From Pogona vitticeps (Eukaryota > Chordata > Lepidosauria > Squamata > Agamidae): 64,000 nucleotides of DNA. The position numbers and the translations under genes are program-made. Shown here in pieces: positions 57,946-64,000 of the stretch; positions within the stretch are counted from its first letter, which is position 1, and every line of letters starts with the position of its first letter. The stretch covers positions 186,572,045-186,636,044 of the forward strand of contig NC_135785.1 in NCBI RefSeq assembly GCF_051106095.1, in the 5' to 3' direction. Under the pieces are notes generated by a model. It was given only the letters and a program-made list of their open reading frames with translations. It did not search any database and was not told the origin of the DNA.

Positions 57946-58877
57946 TAGTAGGATTTTACAACAGTTTTTCAAATGGGAAGCAGTATATTTACAATTTAAG
58001 TCACTTTGCTTGAGACTCAACAAAATTAATGGAAAGACTGCTTAATTTAAATGCAGGATTTAATTTAGTACAGAAAACTCTGTCATATTTTTAATCAAAC
58101 TTACCTGAAGTTATGATTAGAAACTGCAACCTATTCCAGATTTCTATATGCATTAGACATTTCAGAGTCTGTTAAAATACTTAGATATATTAAACCTATG
58201 TTACAGGTGAGCATTGTATATTAATTTTGGCCATATTTCTTGCATCTGTAAACTCAGTTTTGTTCCATAATGTATTTGACAGCTGTATCCACTTACTGAA
58301 ATAACAACAACTTGCCACATCCTTTTTTAACCAAGAGCTTAAAGTTGATAATATTTTATCATGTTATGTACCATAGCAGGTTTGGAAACATGCTCAATGG
58401 CCATACATGCTTACATATATTATGTATAAGTAATAAACAGCAATTGCAGCTCACTAGAAGTATTTAATGCCCTCATAAGTTATGGATTTCTATTCTGTTT
58501 AATTTCTTGTCCATGAACAAGTATACATTTTTACTTATATATGTAGATTTACAGTGCAGCCAGCACAGATGTTGTTTAAACAGAATTCTAACAACTCCAT
58601 ATTTATCAACAGCAACTTAATGTCTACCCAAATTACTTTCTGTACCAAGGATATGACAAGAAATAAGTGTGGATTGTGGGACACTGAGGTAGTATGCTTC
58701 TGACAGTCAGCACCAAATATCTAAAAGGCAAGGATCTTTAACAAGACACAGATTTTGAACACTTTCCAAATGGAAAATAAGGCCAAAAGTATGTAGCAAC
58801 ACTATATAATGTAAACTAAATTGAGGGAGGGACTACTATACATTAAGATAGTTCAGACTATGTAATGCCAGGCATTG

Positions 58878-59035
58878 GCCTGTTGCTTAGTGTAGAAAGT
58901 TGCACTAGAATAGGCCGACTGGATCAGTAAGGATTTGGTGAGTCAACTCAACTTTTCCATAAGCTCCATTGATTCAAATGGAGCTATTCGAACTGTGGCG
59001 TACTTTAGCATAGTAAACCACAGTTAAGAGTAGGG
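58878..59035 (+). repeat. Palindromic dispersed repeat, diverged copy
   Basis: It begins 'gcctgttgcttagtgtagaa', continues 'agaataggccgactggatca' and 'cattgattcaaatggagcta', and ends near 'ggcgtactttagcat'. It follows the plus-strand copy at 25,489 along its whole length, including the part 5' of the palindromic core. Confidence 0.6.
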
Positions 59036-59671
59036 TCATTTCAACATAAGATATATATTGTATAGCATGCTTTATCATAAACTGTACAACTAGAATTTTG
59101 TAAAAATTCTTTAGAGAAAAATGTTACAATTCAGATAAGAAGCAAGAGGCAATTCCTTTAGCATGTACACTGCTAGTCTTGCTATTCCAAAGAAATACAT
59201 TTCCCCAAAGAGAGTCATAAAACCACATAGCTAAAAATTCCTTATCGGTGTATTTGGAACTGGGTAAAGTAGTATTTGAGTAAGAATATATCATTTTAAA
59301 AGACAAATCAGCCAGTCACCTGTTCCTCAGTGCAGTTATAGGCTCACTCCTATGCAACAGTTTGGCAGCAACATTTTTCTTAATATCTTATTTTCTCAAA
59401 TGCCGTGAGAAGTCTGTATGTTTTCTATTCCATCATATAATTCTATTTTTATATATCAAAATGTAAGCAAATATCGTAAAAAGAAAATATCTTGAAAAAA
59501 ACGGCTAAAGTTACTGCTTGAAAAAATATGCTTCTGCATATACAGAACACAAATATTTTTGTTTCTTTTTTATTATATAAGCAATAAACTTTAAACATAT
59601 AAACTTCTGTGTATAACAACTCAAGTTCTAGTAACAAAACCATGCTTAGAGAGAAAAAAGGGTATTCAATA
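59036..59671. other. Downstream flank of BCLAF3, unrecognised
   Basis: AT-rich sequence beyond the proposed poly(A) site of BCLAF3. No repeat or exon recognised. Confidence 0.4.
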
Positions 59672-59691
59672 AATAAAGACTCCCTTTCTGC

Positions 59692-59697
59692 TTTATT
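59692..59697 (-). terminator. BCLAF3: Candidate BCLAF3 polyadenylation signal AATAAA
   Basis: The minus strand reads 'gtcaaaaataaagcagaaag', giving AATAAA about 155 nt past the proposed stop codon, with T-rich sequence ('gagtctttatttattg') following. The position suits a short 3' UTR. AT-rich DNA produces this hexamer often, so it is only a candidate. Confidence 0.4.
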
Positions 59698-59851
59698 TTT
59701 GACTTGCCTGCAAGAGCAACTAAAAGGAACAATCCTATAATGTTCTGTTGATCACTGTATCTTGAAAAAAGCCATTATTAAAAGTGTAAAAAAGTTCTTC
59801 AACATTAACTACTGAAAAATAAAATTATCTTTAACACGAAAAGTTAAAGTA

Positions 59852-59941
59852 TTAGTTCTGTTTGTCCCCCTTTTTATTCTTGATAGAACTGTCAAATGCA
59901 AAGAAATGCTGTCTTGCCATGGTCATCAGAGATAGTGACTC
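59852..59941 (-). CDS. BCLAF3: Candidate terminal coding exon of BCLAF3
   Basis: On the minus strand a pyrimidine-rich tract (cttttttctttctttaatag) precedes an open stretch ending in TAA at 59,854-59,852. Three acceptors are possible. One after 'taatag' at 59,961 does not keep the frame of the upstream exon. The tandem GAGCAG acceptor (exon from 59,944 or 59,941) does keep it and would add about 29-30 residues, ESLSLMTMARQHFF and more. In human the protein ends soon after the equivalent RKKKE, so a longer C terminus here would be lineage-specific. Exon identity rests on splice phase and position, not on similarity. Confidence 0.42.
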   Translation of the reverse strand, partial: ESLSLMTMARQHFFAFDSSIKNKKGDKQN

Positions 59942-59961
59942 CTGCTCAGATTTCCGAACCC

Positions 59962-62162
59962 TATTAAAGAAAGAAAAAAGGGTGTTACTCCAGATAAAAA
60001 GTTATTAATTTGTCTCCAGGAGCTATTAGTGAATCTGTATTGTTATAGATTCAACTTCTAACCATGAGTTAGGAAACTGGCAGTGCTGCTGGCTCAACGC
60101 TGGCTTAAGATAGCTGGCTACAGGGCAGTCCTTTGTTAACCACTTGCTTTAGGATGTTCTTTTGTTCTACAGAGTGATCAGAAGTAGATTAAGGGCTATT
60201 AACAAGATGCCCAGCAATGTATAAAGAGAACTGAGAAAAATGACTTAAGGTTTCATTTATCTCTCAGCTAGAGAGAGGCATTCCCACAATCAAGGACTCA
60301 CCCATGCTTGCTCGTGAGAATAACATCTTTGCTTGATAAGAGGAAAAGGGTAGGATAGCTCTAAATGCTTTTGTGTTTCTGGTATGGTTGTTTGCATCCT
60401 GTAACATTATACTTATAATTATTTTTGAATCTGTTCTTCTGTCTTTTCCATTATTCCTTTATCTTTTTTGTTTTTCCTTTTTAAAATGAACTTTACAAAC
60501 CCTTTCCTGTTGAGTCTGAAAAGGGAACAAAAGGGGAGGAAATATTTCTGTCCTATTTCAGTCTAGCTATGGAATTGGTAAAGATGGATGTCTATGGAAA
60601 GAAAAGTGGTTAAACCTGAAACACACTTTGCTGGTAAGCAGAGGGTGTTGTTGATGGTGGCAATGTACCAAAGATTATATCGTGACACATTTGTATTTAT
60701 GGCCATAGTTCCACACCCTGAGAATATCAGGACTTGGTCCCAGTGGAGTGGGTGGGGACTACTGTCACAGTTTCTTACAGAGAAAACACAAAGCATTAGT
60801 ACCTTGAAGACTCAGAACTATGGAATTTGGTTTTAATGAAAAAAGTTTACTTCATCAGATGTCAGCAGCAGTAGACATTGCAATCTTTTCTCACAGGTGT
60901 GTAATTCTGCCTAGCTTTTATCATTTTAGTTGCCTTTTTTCTGGCCCCCTCTAGCTCAACAGTAACCTTTTCCAAGTGCAATGATAATGTGTCCCCAGTT
61001 CTGCTTGTCTCCTATAGCGCTGGTAGGAGGCAACAGCAGAAGAAGCTTGAGGGCAAGAAGGAAGTTTCTCAACCATGTCCTAAAGTAACATAGTGATCAG
61101 ATCTACAAAGGGTGGTATGAAATCTGTGCAGGGGTGGGAACATTCTCGTCCAAGGCTTCAAGCAGTCACAGCTACTCCAGTAGAGTGCTGTTTGGTTATA
61201 CAGGGATCTATTTAAATAGACATGCCTTGGCTAAGTGTACTCACATTTTCTCAATCCTCTTTCATATAAGCTGGAAACAGAAGAGAATGGAAGACCATTT
61301 TGGCAACTCCATAAATGCACCAGGGCAGAATGGCTGGCTTTGTAAAGCTAATCTTTTTCTGTCTCATTGCTAAGCTGGGGGAACACACACAGGCCCACTG
61401 AATTTTCACAATGAACAAATGAACAGCTATGTAGCGCTTTTGTCTTCTCGTACCCCACCTCCTGCTAAAGAGGAAGGTATATCCCCAGTTCTCCCAAGTA
61501 GAACTGGTCAGCTTTTTGTTTTCTCACACATGGAATGAAGGGAAAGCCTGCAAACAGAAGCCCACACTGCTCTGAAAGAGAGATGGAAGGAATGCTGGGA
61601 CAGTAATGAGCACTGAGGGCAGAGAACCTGCACTGAAAGTAATGCATAGATGCACAACTTTCTATTTGCTGATTGTTTGCAGAGCTGGTTTAAGTCAATG
61701 CTAGGGAATGCGAAAGCCAAATCTGTGGTATGCAAAGGCTTACTTTTCAGTCATCAAGTGATCACAATGCACACGTGGTCTCTTTATCACCACTGGTTCA
61801 AGTGCCTGGATAACATGGGGTACTCTAGTTCAAATAAATACTCAGGCTGCAACAAAAATCTAATAGCCTACGTGGACTGACCCATGATTCTTCTGGTGAG
61901 CAGCCTTTTTCTAAAATGTCGCTAAGCAAGCTTGGAAGTCAGGGATCACTATCTCTCAGGTTAATTAAATTTACAAGGTTGCTGGGAAACTTCAATGTTA
62001 CTCTTAGCTTCTTAGAACAAGGTATGTGATACAGGTATAAGAGAGGAATCCACAAAATACAGAAAGAAAGGTATAATTGTAAACCACAGGAACCAGAGAT
62101 AGCTATTAGGGACTGTACAAATGGGGGACATGAATGGGGAAAAGCATGAAAGAAGCTCTTAC
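59962..62162. other. BCLAF3: Probable BCLAF3 intron
   Basis: The region between the proposed terminal exon and the upstream coding exon has no recognisable transposon apart from the CR1 fragment and foldback element listed at 62.3-63.1 kb. No further coding motif is seen. Confidence 0.4.
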
Positions 62163-62202
62163 TTTCATGTTTGTGTTCTTTCACTGATTCCCCAAAGACA
62201 GC
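62163..62202 (-). other. BCLAF3: Possible 40-nt BCLAF3 micro-exon
   Basis: On the minus strand 'ttcatatttaacag' is followed by 40 nt reading AVFGESVKEHKHE in phase 0 and then a good donor, GTAAGAG. It would leave phase 1. Followed by the acceptor at 59,961 it gives an early stop, so it does not fit neatly with the other exons. Treat as a splice-site coincidence unless transcripts show it. Confidence 0.25.
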
Positions 62203-62340
62203 CTGTTAAATATGAATGTTAACGAAAGAGAGGGATACAAAAGTTTCTCTTTCCCACTCCCATGTTTCCCCCTTTTGTCTCTTTCCCTCACCTCTTGGTC
62301 TGTCAAATCACTGGGGGAAAGAGGTGGTGAGTGCTCCAAC

Positions 62341-62520
62341 ACTGGAGGTATTCAAGAGAAACTTAGACATGGTCTAGAGGGGCAGGGTATAAATTTAATA
62401 AATAAACAAATAAATAAATAAACAACCCTCTGTCAGATCTGCTTTGATTCGCATTTGTGCATCAAGCAGAGGGCTGGAGTTGCTGGCCTTATAGGCTCCT
62501 TCCAAATTCACTATTCTATG
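62341..62520 (+). mobile_element. CR1 LINE 3' end fragment split by a short retroposon tail
   Basis: CR1 phrases are 'ggaggtattcaagagaaact' before the insertion, and 'aaccctctgtcagatctgct', 'agcagagggctggagttgct' and 'ccaaattcactattctatg' after it. A 54-bp piece (62,369-62,422), 'ggtctagaggggcagggtat' with an (AAAT)n tail, sits inside. The fragment at 20,919-21,048 shows the uninterrupted arrangement. Confidence 0.85.
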
Positions 62521-62659
62521 AAATCAAACAGCACTTGCAAGCAGCTAATAAGAATGTACAGGAAGTTGGAAATTTGAAGCTGTAAAATACCTCAATAATG
62601 TCTGCATGGTACACATCCCTAATAGTCATCTTGGTTTCTGTCCTGGACATCTGTCAGGA

Positions 62660-63087
62660 CTAGAGATCCATACGACTTAAGTTGTGCCTTGTTGTACAAA
62701 GTGTTCCCTACTCCTGGATGGCTGCCCTACTCACAAGCTTCTGTGTGCTGCCTGGGTAATCCTTGGTCACTGGCTGCCCAGTCTGGGAAAGTGCTTGACC
62801 TTCCTTTCCCCACCTCCTCCAGCAGCCGCCCACTCAATGTCTGCAGAAGGAGAATCTCTGTCCTGCCTCCTTGTCTGAGTAATCAGCTGCTGGAGGAGGT
62901 GGGGAAGGGAAGTCCAAGCTCCTTCCCAGACTGGGCAGCCAATGACCAAGGACGACCCAAATGGCACATGGAGACTTACGAGTGGGGCAGCTGTCCAAGA
63001 CGTGGGGGGAGGGAACAAGCAGCACCTGTGGTGCCATGTAGAGATCTTCATATGAAAAGGCATGATTTCAGTTGTATTCATCTCTAG
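62660..63087. mobile_element. 428-bp foldback (long inverted repeat) element
   Basis: The left end CTAGAGATCCATACGACT and right end AGTTGTATTCATCTCTAG are imperfect inverted copies. The complementarity continues inward with gaps through both arms. The left arm has 'cttggtcactggctgcccag' and 'ccccacctcctccagcagc'; the right arm has 'gctgctggaggaggtgggga' and 'ctgggcagccaatgaccaag'. Arms are about 190-200 bp around a central spacer of roughly 50 bp. The flanks TCAGGA and TCAGGG may be a 6-bp duplication. Frames open on both strands reflect the symmetry, not genes. Confidence 0.82.
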
Positions 63088-63134
63088 TCAGGGTCATGAT
63101 GGGTATTCAATTTTTGTTTAGAAAAATAATTCAC

Positions 63135-63284
63135 CTGATCTTTTCTGAAAAATCCTCTTCGCATTCTATTAGTGGTAAATCCCCTTGCTCCAGCATAACG
63201 TAACCGCTGATATTTAGCCTGAATATATAAACCTTTCTGTACTAAGTTTGATCTGAAGTGTGACCGGCCATCGTTAAAGTTGGG
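63135..63284 (-). CDS. BCLAF3: BCLAF3 (CXorf23) penultimate coding exon
   Basis: BCLAF3 belongs to the BCLAF1/THRAP3 family of basic, RS-rich nuclear proteins linked to mRNA processing and transcription; its own role is poorly known. This 150-nt exon encodes 50 residues with LVQKGLYIQAKYQRLRYAG and ARGFTTNRMRRGFFRKDQ. From memory the human C terminus has a closely matching block (LVQKSLYIQAKYQRLRF, then GPRGFITHKFRERL). The acceptor is a clear 'tttctttttttcctcaacag' and the donor is CAG/GTGAAT. The exon enters and leaves in phase 0. No stop is present, so at least one more exon must follow at lower coordinates. Position and strand fit the human gene order next to SH3KBP1. Confidence 0.9.
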
Positions 63285-64000
63285 CTGTTGAGGAAAAAAA
63301 GAAATGATCATAGGAATATGTTTTAGAATTCTGGCCCAAAGTATCTTTAATAAGTGAGAGAGTCAAGAATTTAAAGTGTGAATATTATCATGTATAAATG
63401 TATTTAACATATTGAATTTTTTTGGTATTAAGTCTCAATACAGCATCTTAGCTCTTTACTCAGTGATCAAAATCCTCTTAGTTATGAATGTTAACATGAA
63501 ACAATTAGCATAAATCTTGGTGATGAATTGCCACAAGTTAAGAAGTTAGCATAGTCGCTTGTTGCTGCACACTGAGTCATGCAACTTGGAACACAACAGC
63601 AAATGGCTGCATAATATCTAAACCCCAGAAGCAATTTGCCAGGGAGCTTTATGACGATTGTTTTCTGCTGGCATAAAAACACGATAGAATTTTGGCCAGT
63701 AAAATGGAAATGGCTAAACATTCAAACTTTTTGCCACTTTGCTTTTGAGAATATCATACAATCATTCCGCCAAGCAACAACAGTTTCTGCATTATGCATC
63801 TCTAGAGCATAAATGAAATACAATATACATAGCCGACTGCCAGTTCATTGAGCAGAAATACAAACTTGCCAGAATCCTAATGGAGTGTGTATAATTTGCT
63901 GTGACAAACTGTGTTTAAATGTTGAAGTACTATGATATGTGGTGGTTACACGACTGGTTACATACCCAGTTATGCAACCAAGATGTATCTGGCATATTGT
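63285..64000 (-). other. BCLAF3: BCLAF3 intron running off the right edge
   Basis: This is sequence upstream of the exon acceptor on the minus strand. It is AT-rich with no recognised exon or repeat. Confidence 0.6.

Noticed and set aside
62689-63087. 132-codon plus and 104-codon minus frames
   Set aside because: They lie in the two arms of the foldback element and resemble each other because the arms are complementary.
1-64000. tRNA or rRNA genes, CRISPR arrays, bacterial operons or phage
   Set aside because: None found. Only degenerate tRNA-like heads inside SINEs occur, and all other signals are those of a vertebrate genome.

Overview
The window is vertebrate nuclear DNA, most likely from a squamate reptile (lizard or snake; the species cannot be resolved). 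The evidence is a nearly full-length Bov-B LINE, a Sauria-type SINE sharing the Bov-B 3' tail, CR1, L2/CR1-like and L1 remnants, DIRS retrotransposons, and many small DNA-transposon derivatives with intact terminal inverted repeats. Coding density is very low, and most long open frames are transposon remnants or chance.

Two host genes are visible, both on the minus strand. The left half is the 5' part of SH3KBP1 (CIN85). The start codon lies in exon 1 at 35,014, inside a CpG island at about 33.95-36.3 kb. Exon 2 (1,214-1,371) encodes the first SH3 domain. The two exons join in phase (ATGG + TGGAGGCG gives MVEA) across an intron of about 33.6 kb. At the right edge, an exon at 63,135-63,284 encodes the conserved C-terminal block of BCLAF3 (CXorf23). 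A probable terminal coding exon lies at about 59.85-59.94 kb, followed by an AATAAA. In human, BCLAF3 is the gene next to the SH3KBP1 promoter, on the same strand, so the gene order looks conserved.

Layout. 1-1,213: SH3KBP1 intron 2 with a 136-bp hAT MITE. 1,214-1,371: exon 2. 1,372-35,010: intron 1, holding pogo-like MITEs, an L2/CR1-like LINE in each orientation, a 3.2-kb Bov-B at 10.0-13.2 kb, SINEs, an internally deleted L1, hAT MITEs and a palindromic repeat family. 33.95-36.3 kb: CpG island promoter. 36.3-59.6 kb: intergenic DNA dominated by a nested pile at 38.9-52.9 kb. In that pile an old DIRS element contains a second DIRS element, which holds a 2.3-kb hAT element, which itself holds a Bov-B fragment. 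The old DIRS separately contains a pogo-like MITE split by a LINE fragment. 59.6-64 kb: 3' end of BCLAF3 with a CR1 fragment and a 428-bp foldback element.

I found no tRNA or rRNA gene, no CRISPR array and no convincing new protein-coding system. The most unusual structures are the nested DIRS/hAT/Bov-B pile, the diversified pogo-like MITE family (two members carry tandem arrays of small hairpin units), a perfect 48-bp palindrome and the foldback element. Family names rest on recognition of translated motifs and terminal sequences from memory; no database search was run.
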